From Amia ocellicauda (Eukaryota > Chordata > Actinopteri > Amiiformes > Amiidae): DNA of 64,000 bases. A program made the translations under genes and the position numbers. Shown here one piece after another: positions 36,085 to 47,900 of the stretch. The stretch covers positions 1,962,001-2,026,000 of the forward strand of contig NC_089853.1 in assembly GCF_036373705.1 (NCBI RefSeq). Direction: 5' to 3'. The first letter of the stretch is position 1; every line of letters begins with the position of its first letter. The notes beneath the pieces were generated by a model. It worked only from the letters and a program-made list of their open reading frames with translations. It made no database searches and was not told the origin of the DNA.

Positions 36085-38950
36085 GAAGAGCCACACTATG
36101 CCACCCTGATAGCTATGCATTTGATCGAATGCTTTACAAAGCCCGGATGTCGGTGTCGGTATCGTCTGTATACTGACAATGTGACATTTCATTTTTTCTG
36201 TGTTATCTGTATTTCTATGTAAGTTATAACTTGACCTTCAGCATTACATGTAGAAAACACAATTTGGAGTAAACTTTAAGGTCCTGGAAGTGCCCTGTAA
36301 CCTATTTATCAGTGTCCTGGCAACATAAGTATAGGTGTAAACCTGAATACTGAATTTACAGTATTTACAGAAGTGTGGACTTCAGGAAACAACTTTCATT
36401 TTCATAAGCGTGAAGTACAAAGCTGCTTTGCTGAAGGTGGCAGTGGTCCCTGTTCTCCACCCTCTCGTTTCTCCACGGGATTGGGGTTGCTGATGGCAAT
36501 ATATTTCGGTTCCAATTTCTGTGTGTAACCGAAACGTACTGTGGATGAGATGCATGAGTCAGTGCCTAAATATGGAGTCAGCCTTTTTCGTTGATTTTGT
36601 TTGCTTTTCCATGTATTCCAATATTTTTATATATTATTTTGCTTTGTCCATTGTTTTCACAGCTTGGTGACAATTTTAAAGCTCTATTTAAACCACCACC
36701 TAAACATTTCTCTATTTAACAATCCCAATTCCTTCAATCCTCCAAATTAATCTTCCCAATTTACCATGATTTTCTTTTCTTATAATTCTGGGCAATTTCA
36801 CCAAACGTATTGAAACGCACGACCATAGATCTTATAGCAGAGTTGCTCGGGTTACACAGCTGTTACTAAGCAAAATAATTTTGTCTTGATTTCCCTTGTT
36901 TTTATTTAGAGATCAGTAACCCCCATCTCCTGCAAGTGATTAGTTCAAGCTGCTTTATTGTGGGCATTTAGTCTTCTCTTTGCAAATTCGGACTTGATCC
37001 AAAATCCCAGGAAGCGTCTGTATCCGCTCCCTGATTCAGTCATCTTCAAAGCACTTAACTAGAACATCGAAGCACAGATTGAGAGCATTTCGTTAAACAT
37101 TGATTGACAGAAGAAATATTACCTTCCCCTGTTTCATTACATTTAATTGTCTGTCACATTTATATTGCCCCCTCATTAATATGAGTAGTGGTGATGGTTA
37201 CATGTTTATTTGAAGTTTGAGACCATTTGTAGTGGCATTTTTAGCTTTTACTCTCCATGTTTACCTTCCTCTTACTCAATGTACATAGTCAAAAATCATA
37301 GAATGGAAGTTTGGTCTTTTTTCATATTTGTGAGCGTTTCACTTTGTAATACTCTGGAAGAGGGAATATTGGGCTTTGTCCTCCCATTTTAATGTACTTA
37401 TGATATATTGCAAAAGCAGAGCTTTCATTTACTTGTTCTAACAATGATATAAAACTAGTCTGGGTATGTGTAGATGCTAAAAGACATTTGAAAGGTGTGT
37501 GAAATGTGCCTGATTTTATTTTATTTTTTCTGATGTTAAAAACAAAACAAAAAAAACAGATCTATGTTTTCTAACCGGTTTGTGTAAAACTCTATTTAGG
37601 TAGTTACGAATCAACTTTAAAATTAGAGAGGTTTGTTCAAAAGCTGAGTTATAGAAGAAACTTTTATTTTTGTGCTTAGAAAAATATGAAGTGATGTATT
37701 TATTTACAAAAAGGAAAAAAAAATGTTCAAGTAAACTATAAGAACAAACTTGTTGGAAGATTCCTATACCCTCTTCATTAAGAGCCAGTTCTTATTTTCA
37801 GATACTGTACATCTGCAGCTTAACCACATCTACAGAATATGTAACACCATGTAGATCAGTTGTTTCATAACATTCATTATATCAATTTATTTGCGATCCT
37901 GTTTGAGATGTTTTTTCTTTGATTAATGGTAACTTTTCTAGACCTCCTAAAGCTAGTGTTTCAGAATGTAAATACTACTCTACTTCCTCAGCCTAAATAT
38001 TTGCACAACTGAAGAAAAAAAAAATGCTCAAAGCTAACTACTGTGTAATTTCCGAATGGCAATTAATTTGCATATTCAGAATATTGTTGATCCATCAATA
38101 TACATTTTTTTTTTCCTGAAGTATAATGTCATTTTTGTGTATTTAGTTATAAGATGGGGGACCATATCTGAAAGGGATGCAAGAATCATTTCCAGTCAAA
38201 TAACTTTCTTCTTTCAGTTTCCCCATATTATTTTGCCAGTGTAAAATAATTTCAGAGTTAAAAACCATAAACGTGCAATCCTCCAGGCAGTAACGATTTG
38301 ACCCTGTTGGAAGCTTTATCGAAGACGAAACAATGATTTGATACCTTTTGCATTGAAAGCATTGTTGTTCCCTTGGTATAACTGAGCGAACCTGCACATT
38401 TTTAATTCTCTCAAGAAATTAGATTGTGATTTGGTAAACTGTAAATCCCAACTGATTTGTCTTTACATCCCATTAAGAATCAACCATGAAAAGTAGCTGT
38501 AATTTGGAGTTTTCCCCAAAGCTAATACTAGTATCCAAAAATAGAGGGCATTACACATGTGTATTAAACACTAAAATCTGATCTGTATTTTTTCTTTTCA
38601 GTAAGTGTTTTTTTCTTGTGGGGTGGGGGTGAGGACGGGGGTGTTAAGTATGGTTTAACCCTATTTTGCTTGCAAAGTGGTTGTAATATGTTGTTCTTGC
38701 CCCAGTACAGTATAGGTATCCTGCCTAATTTATTACTGTGTAGTGCCCAAATCATTTAATGAATGTATCCCCCTTTTGTTTTTGCTGTGTACACAATTCA
38801 ACTGCAATAGAAAAGCTCTGGTTTGCCATCTTTAGTGATGTAAAATGGGTAAATAAAAAGAGACTATTGCTGGACCTTCATTGTTAATGGAAAATTTATG
38901 GGTGCCTTTGTTTGTAAACCAAAAAAAATAAAATAAAAACTTAGCAAAAT
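36085..38950 (+). other. FAR1 3' UTR (probable)
   Basis: AT-rich sequence without coding exons after the FAR1 stop. It ends at clustered poly(A) signals (AATAAA at 38852 and about 38927). A UTR of about 2.8 kb is in keeping with known vertebrate FAR1 transcripts, but the end is inferred. Confidence 0.6.
38852..38938 (+). terminator. Poly(A) signals, FAR1
   Basis: AATAAA at 38852-38857 and overlapping AATAAAATAAA at about 38927-38937. These are the first dense cluster after the stop that is followed by non-repetitive DNA. Confidence 0.55.
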
Positions 38951-38959
38951 CCCTGTTTT

Positions 38960-40345
38960 GTTTATGCTGTTTTGATTTTCTCTAGCTTACATATGAACTT
39001 AGTTGCCTTGATGTTTTGTTTAAAACTATTGCTTAGTATAATATATCATTTTAATAATGTTCAAATAACCATATATAGAAATGTAGTCAAAAGATGTGAT
39101 TCAAATATCTCTGTATAATGGATATTTTGTACACCTTTATAGTTGAATTGCAGCTTATGGCATCAAGTTGACCCATTGTATGAGGCCAGTATTTAATAGC
39201 ATTTAATGATTGAATCATAATGAGCAAGTGTTGATTTTCACGATTTATTTATTTTTTAACTGATTTATTATGTTCAATTTTGAAGGGTTTTAATTTATGT
39301 ACTTCAGGTAAGTGTTGTAATCGCGGTCTTGTCAGCACGTTCACAAAGTACTCGCTCTACTGATGAGTTTGTTCACAGTCAGTCAAAAAAGAGAACGCAT
39401 GCTGAAAGTAAGAGGCAAGGGTTAGTTAACATATTTGAACTGTATGAGGGACTTGGCCTTTATAGTTCCTGAAGTGAATTATTAATCTGTCCTTTAAAAT
39501 AAATACAACATGTCATTGTATATTTGGATAGCGTTTGATTTAAAGTTTTTACTTCTGAGTACTCTCTTTAAAAAGGCACACAAAACCGAATGTATTCCCA
39601 TACGACACTTCTCAATGCTAAAAATAAACGTGTTCGGGGGAATTTGTATTCACTTGCCAATAATTCACACTGCATGTTAAGAGATGGCATTTGTTCCATT
39701 GAATGAGCTGCCGAGGTCATCCCTGTCAAAGTGGAACACATCTGTGGATTAAACGAATCTTTTGAGCTTTGATTCGGAGTACGTTCATTCTTGAAATGCT
39801 GTATGAATATACATACGTGGTTTGGGTTTCTCGAACACTCTCCTCTCAGAGATGGGTTGCAAAACAGTGTCGGCAAAGGGTGCCACACGTCTTCCAAAGG
39901 TACCCCAGATGTATTAATTCAGATTTCAGAGTTCAGGTGAAGACTCCCTAGCCTGCCGACTCATTCATCACTGAGGATGTGGGGATGGATGACTGGTGGT
40001 GTTCATTAAAATACAAGTGTTTTGAAAAATTAATACAGGGGCTGCAAAGAGTGCAGTGGTGAATCTGGAGATGTTTTCTCGTCAAGCTGTGAACTAATCC
40101 CTGTTCAGAGAGCAGGGCTTGGAAGAGATGTGTGGAAGGCGTATGCACTTCCATGTCGCTGTAGCAGGAGCTCTTGTCAATGGTCAAGTGGGACCGAGTC
40201 CACGTTGGACTAAACAGTCCCTAAATGAGTGCTTTGAAGTTCTGGTACCTGTTGTGGCTCATATACGTCATCACATCACTGCTTGGCGTTGCCTAGTGCT
40301 GCATACCTCTCTGCTGCTGTGGTTGACAGTGAGTTTGCCAAGAGA
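38960..40345. other. Intergenic between FAR1 and OVCH2, no gene recognised
   Basis: GC content rises at 39,700-40,340, with open frames on both strands (for example 40119-40349 on +). I recognise no family in them. They could be a decayed element. Confidence 0.3.
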
Positions 40346-40349
40346 ATAG

Positions 40350-40672
40350 ATAATATTCATCAATTAACAAAAAAATGCAAAGTGAGTGAACAGAAGAAAA
40401 ATCCACATCAAATCCATATTTGGTGTGACCACCCTTTGCCTTCAGAACAGCATCAATTCTTCTAGGTTCACTTGCACACAGTTTTTGAAGGATCTCGGCA
40501 GGTAGGTTGGCCCAAACATCTTGGAGAACTAACCAGTTCTGTGGATTTAGGCCGCCTCAGTTGCTTCTCTCTCTTCATGTAATCCCAGACAGACTCGATG
40601 ATGTTGAGATCAGGGCTCTGTGGGGGCCATACCATCACTTCCAGGACTCCTTGTTCTTCTTTATGCTGAAGA
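40350..40672 (-). mobile_element. Tc1-like fragment, 5'-truncated
   Basis: The minus strand encodes [20 protein letters not shown] (catalytic Glu region), followed by ANLPAEI-like and RRIDAVL-like text and KGGHTKYGF, then AT-rich repeat sequence. This is the C-terminal third of a third Tc1 subfamily. The 5' part is absent. Confidence 0.82.
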
Positions 40673-41815
40673 CTGCTGCATTAACTTTTCAGGGTGATGC
40701 CAAGTGCCTGAAACCTGCTCGTTGCAACACCCCGTCGGCTCATGCGCACTTCGCTTCGCCACGGCACCTCGGTGTGCTGATGTTGCTAGGTAACCTTAGA
40801 GGGGAGATTGTGTGGCTCGAGTTACACAGAGGTTTTATTTTACAGCCACAAATGTTGTGGAAACTAGATGAACTTAGATGAACTTGCTTACACTGTAAAC
40901 CTTTTGCTTGGAATGCTCATTTATAAGTGGCATATAAGACTAACTTGCTCTGGTTTCTAAGTTTAGTAATAAGGTTTGAATTGGCTTGGGACATGTCACA
41001 GGGTCTGAAATGAGATGAGCGGTCTGAAACAGTAACAATTCAGTTATGTGGTTGAATTATTCTTTGGTTTGTATAGACACTTTTTGTTTCTTAATTGTTG
41101 TCTTGTTACTTAATACATGCAGATAAATAACATGCATTCAAGTATGTGCCTTGAAGTCCAGGAAGGAATATTGGATTGCATTTATTTATACTGTATTTAT
41201 ACTGTATTAGATATTTTTTCTGTACAAACTGGTTTTTGGTTGCACAAGTCTTTGAAATAAACCCCACCCTATTTTCTTTTTTTTTTTTTTTTTTACTTTT
41301 CTGTTCTCAGTCTCTACACCACTAACGTGGATGATCTAAATCTTTTGTTGAATCTTCATTGTACCAATTACATTTTCCATGTGGTGCGCTGCTGCTTTTG
41401 TTAGATCAGTGAATGTCACCTTTGTCTACTTGTTCTTGTAATATGAAAGTCTTCTGAGTTGACTGCCATCATTTCTCACTGCCATCTAGTGGGCAGCTGA
41501 CTGAAAAAGAGATCGAGCATTGATATGTTAACCAACTAAGATTTTCATAATACATCTGGCTTATGTGCCAATATGTAGCAAGTCTGCCAAGTTGTGCTTT
41601 TTTCAGAGACATTTTCTCATGTGATCAAGCAATGGCAGGTCTCACTGTTTATTAGTGATACACTTTTAAACTTTATGAATTTCTGATTTCATGTTTCAGT
41701 ATTGTCTAAAATATTGGGTTTTATTTGCATTTAAGATATATGTCATTAAAAGGGGTTGTGTTTTAAAGCATTTTTATGGACTTTATTAACTTTAATTGAA
41801 GCAAACATTGAAGAT
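40673..41815. other. Intergenic, no gene recognised
   Basis: Poly(T) at about 41277-41294. The sequence CTGCCATCTAGTGGGCAG at 41479 is a weak CTCF-like site. Nothing else supported. Confidence 0.3.
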
Positions 41816-41817
41816 TA

Positions 41818-43497
41818 AACATAAGAACATAAGAAAGTGTCCAATCGAGAGGAGGCCATTCGCCCCATCGTGCTCGTTTGGTGTCCATTAATAACTAAGT
41901 GATCAAGGATCCTATCCAGTCTGTTTTTGAATGTTCCCAAATTGTCTCTTCAGCCACATCGCTGGGGAGTTTGTTCAGATTGTGACGCCTCTCTGTGTGA
42001 AGAAGTGTCTCCTGTTTTCTGTCTTGAATGCCTTGAAGCCCAATTTCCATTTGTGTCCCCGGGTGCGTGTGTCCCTGCTGATCTGGAAAAGCTCCTCTGG
42101 TTTGATGTGGTCGATGCCTTTCATGATTTTGAAGACTTGGATCAAGTCCCCACGTAGTCTCCTCTGTTCCAGGGTGAAAAGGTTCAGGTCCTCAGTCTCT
42201 CAGTAGGACTTTCCCTTCAGACTTGGAATAAGTCTGGTTGCTCTCCTCTGAACTGCCTCTAGAGCAGCGATATCTTTCTTGAAGTGTGGAGCCCAGAACT
42301 GTCCACAGTATCCAGATGAGCTCTAACTAGTGCATTGTACAGTCTGAACATTACTGCCCTTGTTCTCAATTCTACACTTTTGACAATATACCCTAGCATT
42401 GTGTTTGCCTTCTTTATTGCTTCCCCACATTGTTTGGATGGAGAAAGTGAGGAGTCCACATAGACTCCTAGGTCTTTCTCATGCGTTACTTCATCTAGTT
42501 CTATTCCTCCCATAGTGTAATTATAGTGGACATTTTTGTTACCTGCATGTAATACCTTGCACTTGTCCACATTGAATTTCATCTGCCAGGTGTCGGCCAT
42601 AACTGAATATTATCTAAGTCCCTTTGAATAGCTTGTGCTGCTGAGATTGTATCTGCTGAGCCACCTATTTTAGTATCATTTGCAAATTTGACAAGTTTGC
42701 TAACTATCCCATAGTCCAGATCATTAATATATATTCAAAAAAGCACAGGCCCTAGTACTGATCCCTGTGGAACTCCACTAACAACCTCACTCCAGTTAGA
42801 AGCGACTCCTCTAATCAACACCCTCTGTTTCCTAGACATCAACCAGTTCATAATCCATCTACTTACATTACCCTGAATGCCTACAGCTTCCAATTTGAGG
42901 ATCAGTCTTTGGTGTGGAACCTTATCAAAAGCTTTTAGAAAATCTAAGTATATCATATCATCTGCTTTCACATGATCTACAGCTGCAGTTGCACGTTCAA
43001 CAAATTCCAATAAATTAGTAAGACATGATCTGCCTCGTCTAAACCCATGTTGACTATCTCCAAGAATATGGTTTTCATTAAGATGCTCCTCTATTTTCTG
43101 TCTAATCATTTTTTCCAACAATTTATAGGTGATGCAGGTGAGACTGATTGGTCTGTAATTTCCTGGCTCAGTTTTGTCCCCTTTCTTGTGGATTGGTATG
43201 ACATTTGCTGTCTTCCAGTCAGTTGGCACATCCCCTGTTCTAAGTGTAATTTGGAATAATTGAGTTAGCGGCCTATAAATAATTTCCCTCATTTCTTTAA
43301 GTACTGGTGGAAATATACCATCTGTTTGTTTTTAATTCTGCTAGTCCCTTTAGTACCTCCTCCTCATTTATCCTGATCTCTCTTAGGGTTTGACTGGACT
43401 GATTGTTAACCTATGGCATGTTATCTGTCTTTTCTTTTGTAAAAACCTCTGTGAAATACTCATTTAGAACATTTGACACATCTTGTTCCTATTCCAA
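41818..43497 (-). mobile_element. CR1-type LINE fragment: reverse transcriptase and 3' end
   Basis: Minus strand, 5' side near 43497. Bases 42735-43292 encode the RT fingers/palm: WKTANVIPIHKKGDK, NYRPISLT, HGFRRGRSCLTNLLEF, DFLKAFDKVPH, and GVPQGSVLGPVLF. The catalytic box that follows reads FANDTKIGG where FADDTK is expected, so one of the two catalytic Asp is Asn. Bases 42259-42600 give the thumb (WQMKFNVDKCKVLH, EKDLGVYVDSSLSPS). The 3' end has the GAACATAAGAA-type terminus near 41820. Stops and frameshifts show it is dead. Confidence 0.9.
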
Positions 43498-43499
43498 GA

Positions 43500-44860
43500 T
43501 AAACAAATGGAAAAAGAAAAACGACATGCACTTCTCTCAGGTGTGATGTGTTCAACACTAGATAGAATTTGACCACTGAGCTGCTGCTTTGGAAACTATT
43601 CATGCTATAAATAAAGGATGAGTACCTTGACTTTTATAGCAAGATTGGAAGTCACTAAATAATTTTAGAAAAATAGAGATGAGGAGGTTTTAGCAGGGTG
43701 GTGTTTGGGTTGTTCCTGCTATTATCAAGAATACTGCATAGCCACTGAAGAATGGACAGTGAGTGGCTTTTTTGTGTGCCTGTTTTACTGAGGAGTGATT
43801 TTAAAGGATTTTATTTCGACAGCCCAAGATTGTACTAGTTACTTTTACTTTTGAAACATAGAAAGGGAAATAAATAAATATAGGCTGTTTCCTGTGCAGA
43901 TCCTCCTAAAAGTTTTACTCAAATGTCAGGGGGCAAGACATCAAAGGAAGGCCTTTGTGAAAAGCATTTCTAAGACCTGATGGCTGTTTTACAGTAGAAA
44001 CTGAATCACTGGTCGAGGCTAGCCGTAAAACATGTGATCCCTAGATAGTTTATTTAGTAAGATTACTAATGATAAACAACAGTGAACAGCACAACATAGT
44101 TTCCTGTCGTGGGGAACATGGGTTTAAAAAGAATGTGAGATTGTAATCTTATGTCAGTGTGATCTTATAAGGCCTACAGTTCTTTTTTAAGCTTTTATGT
44201 GGTTTTTCTTGCTCAGGAGCGCAAAGATCTCACAAGCGGGTCAGTAGTTTTGGGATTATAGATTTCTGTTCATGATTCTCTTTTTTAATCAAATCAAGGA
44301 GCTTGTTGTTCAAAGACAGTTTTCAATGATATTTCATTTTCGAAGAGAGATTTTTACTTTTGAGTGAAAAGGGGTCTAATACAGTCCCACTTATGCTGGA
44401 GTTCAAAACTAAAACCTATAGAAATGTGTACACTTTCAAGAAACAGAGAACTCCAGTTTCATTTATGTATTTATTTATTTAAATGCATACTTCCAACATA
44501 GGTAAAACAATGTTATTAACACCGTATGTTGAAATTGTGACTTTAAATTCGACCTCGGACACATATATTAACCCCCTGTAATGCTGCACTACAAATTTCG
44601 TTAGTGGTGTGTGACGTGCACTGCTTTCTGGACGTCCAGGCCGGTTCCTGTAAAAATGGGGCTTGGTCGTTTACTGAGGAGAGGAACAATAGCTCAGGAT
44701 CTAAATGTCACAGAGAATGGGCCTTGGGTGGCGTTGTGCTTGATTAACGTTACAACACCTCACTGTGCCCTGCTTAATGCCCCGTGTCCTGGTTAACAAA
44801 TAACTTCCCCCTCCTAATTAAATGATTTTGGCTCTCCTGCTGCGAGAAGTGTCCTGTCTT
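43500..44860. other. Intergenic upstream of OVCH2
   Basis: No gene recognised; one small ORF (44611-44796) lacks any domain. May hold OVCH2 regulatory sequence. Confidence 0.35.
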
Positions 44861-44864
44861 CCTC

Positions 44865-44870
44865 TATAAA
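44865..44870 (+). promoter_or_regulatory. TATA box of OVCH2
   Basis: TATAAA, 41 bp before the ATG at 44911. This suggests a transcription start about 44895 and a very short 5' leader, as is common for tissue-specific secreted proteases. Confidence 0.65.
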
Positions 44871-44910
44871 TGCTCTGCTATTTTCTGCTTGCACCCAGCA
44901 CAGACACAGG

Positions 44911-47900
44911 ATGCATTGGGGTGCAGTGAAGGTCTTTTTTGCGCTCCTGTCATTGTGCTTCTGCTCTCAGACTTGCACAGCCTCCCTGCTGAACGAAAAA
45001 GGTAAGATGTTCAGATAGATAAAAACAGGATTATTTTATACAGAATATATCATTGTTATTTTCTACCCTTTATAAAATATCCAGATTTTCTTAATGGAAA
45101 TAAGAATAATACACTATTTGTAATTTTTGTTCTTTACTTGTGTGTTTGTTAGTTTTTTAATTATTATTTTTTGGCAGACTGTAGTTAAAAACACATTGAA
45201 TGTTTCTGTTGTCTATGGCAAGCTGTGACATTTAATCAATAATTGCTGATATCAAAAATTCAATTTCTGATTTCAATAATGCAATTGCTGATATCAAGAA
45301 TGATCTGTTATTTTTGGTATCAACAATTGTATTTTTGATATCAGCAATTGTATTTTGGATATCGGAAATTGAATTCTTCATATAAAAAATGCATACTAAT
45401 TAACATCCGCTTAAGGATTAAATGTCACAATGGTGTACCATGAATTGCTGGTATCAGCAATTGTATGTTTGATATCAGCAATTATGCATTAAATGTCACA
45501 ACGGCTTGCCATACTTGTCATTTGTACCAGTCCTGCTTGTGCTTTGTTTCTTATATCTCCAGGGTCTAAATGTGGGAAAGTACTTGTGCAAAGCCCTTTG
45601 GATCAGTCGTTGAGAATCGTGGGTGGGAATAAGGCTGTGTATGGTTCACACCCATGGCTGGTATGGTAACAGCAGCCTGTATCTATCCATCTCTCCATTA
45701 TTTATCTCAAACTTTATTAAAAATAAAAGGGAAAAAGTTACTGTTACCGGCAGGCTTACTTAAACCTACTAATCTGTTTTTACACTTTCAAAGGCACTCA
45801 TACCTGCGCTGTCTCTCAGTTACTTAACAATATAGGAACAACCAATTAATAATAAATAATACATTTGAAAAATACTTTAAACATGTTTCTATAATCTGTA
45901 AAGAAATTACAGGCAAATTTAATATTTTTTGTGTGGCAAAATTCTGTAAACCCCTTTAATCTCGGAGGATGTGTTAGTAAGACCTCTTGGCTTGCTAGAC
46001 ACTTAGGTCTAACTATCACATCCTCTTCAAAACCAGGCTGTTTATCTATCCATCTATCCAACCATCCATCCATTGCTCAATCTTGAACTAGCTGTATAGA
46101 TGTTTTAGCAAACAAAATAGCGTGTATTTGTGTATGTATGTGTATTTCAGCCTTCATATTGCACTATGTCTGTTTAAATGTGTTTGAAGGCATGTTAACC
46201 TACATTTTCTGATGTTTCTTAGGTTTCTCTGAAGTTTAAGGGGGAACACTTTTGTGGAGCATCAATCCTCAATGACAAATGGTTGCTGTGTGCTGCCCAT
46301 TGCTTTTCTTCATTAGCAAAGTAGGTAAACATCTTCTGGAAGTGGAAGTAATGTTGACCATTAACTCACATTGACTCACATAATATTGTTTCCTTTGCAG
46401 TCATCCATTCATTTTATTACTGACATTTTTATCTTATAATCTCAATTTCTTCCAGACAGTCTTTAACATATGTATTAATTGTTGTCGGTGAATATGACCA
46501 GAGAACTTTAGATGCCGGAGAACAGAGACTAAAAGTGAAAAATGTAAAAATCCACAAAGATTTCATGACATCCAATGCTGTGATCAATGATATCGCAGTC
46601 GTGGAAGTAGACGGACGGATTACATTTGGTAAGCCCCATTTTCTCAAATAAACTTAATGTTAAGTGTCTCAAACCAACAGATGTGGGACATTAATAGCAG
46701 GATTTGGAATTATCACACCACTGTAGTCAACCAGAGTATTGCACATCTATTACAAAACAATATAATTGACTGCTACTCTAGGATTATTTATTTTATTTGT
46801 ATAGGACTTTTTATTTTATTTTATCAATCAATGTTAATCCTTTATCATCGAATTGTAACCTTTAAGTCCTCCTTTCCCAATGTTAGGGAACTTTTACATT
46901 TTCAGTAATATTTAGCTAATGGTAAAAAAACACAGAAACAAGCAAACCTGCAAACATCAGAAAGAAGTTCAAGACGCACACCAAGGAGCTTGCTCATTAG
47001 CTATTTTGATTTCCCTTTTCTGAAGGTAATTACACCCAACCGATATGTCTGCCTCTTCCTAGTGAGGAGTTCAAACCTGGAACCAGTTGCGTTGTGAGTG
47101 GATGGGGTCGTTTGAAAGAACGTAAGGACTTTTACTGCACAGAATCTGGAACCCAATGGTTTTCTTTCCACCCCAGATCATAATGGCTTAATTTCACTAA
47201 TTGTTTAGATAATAAGTCAAATCATGTGTCAGATCCATGTATCAATCAGTTGCTAATTGAAAGCTACGTCAAAAAACATCAAGTACTGGAGCTGCCCATC
47301 CCTGTTTTAGAGTGTAGTAGTCATACATGTTGATATGTCTGAACCTGGTCCCCCTATAATGTTTGACAGAACTGAGTAAGGGGAGCAGACGAGTTCTAGA
47401 ATAAATTCTTAATGAAGATATGAAGCATTTTTCTAATTGAATTGCGGGTTCCAGCTAGTGAAAGATGTTCAAACCAGTTGGCAAAATTGTTGTTTTAATG
47501 CTCGTTGATACTATAAAACGGAACTCTTTCATTTATTATAGGGTTTACCACAGTGCAGTTATTGCTCTCTTTTTGACTGCAACTTAACTTCTGACATCAG
47601 AGAGACTTTTGTCCTTAGGTCCTTTTAAGTGTAAAAGGTTTTACCTCTCTTGTATTAGAGGTATTATCAACATTCAGGCTTTAAGGGATAATTTAAAGTA
47701 TCCTATAGAAATATATATTTCACAAATAAGGACTACATACAAATGTGATAGAAATTTCAAATCCTATTTTAATATTATTTTCCATTCAGGTGGACCACTA
47801 CCTGACATTGTCCAAGAGGTGCAGCTAAACCTCATTGATCCAAGAACGTGCAGTAATGTCATATCAACTGTAAGGCCCAACAAGAAACTTTTCTCTGTCT

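Noticed and set aside
40119-40349. Possible short gene between FAR1 and OVCH2
   Set aside because: A single frame without homology that I can recognise; adjacent to a Tc1 remnant. No start context or poly(A) logic.
41479-41496. CTGCCATCTAGTGGGCAG as a CTCF site
   Set aside because: Spacing of the core differs from the consensus. CCATCTAGTGG is also common in vertebrate repeats.
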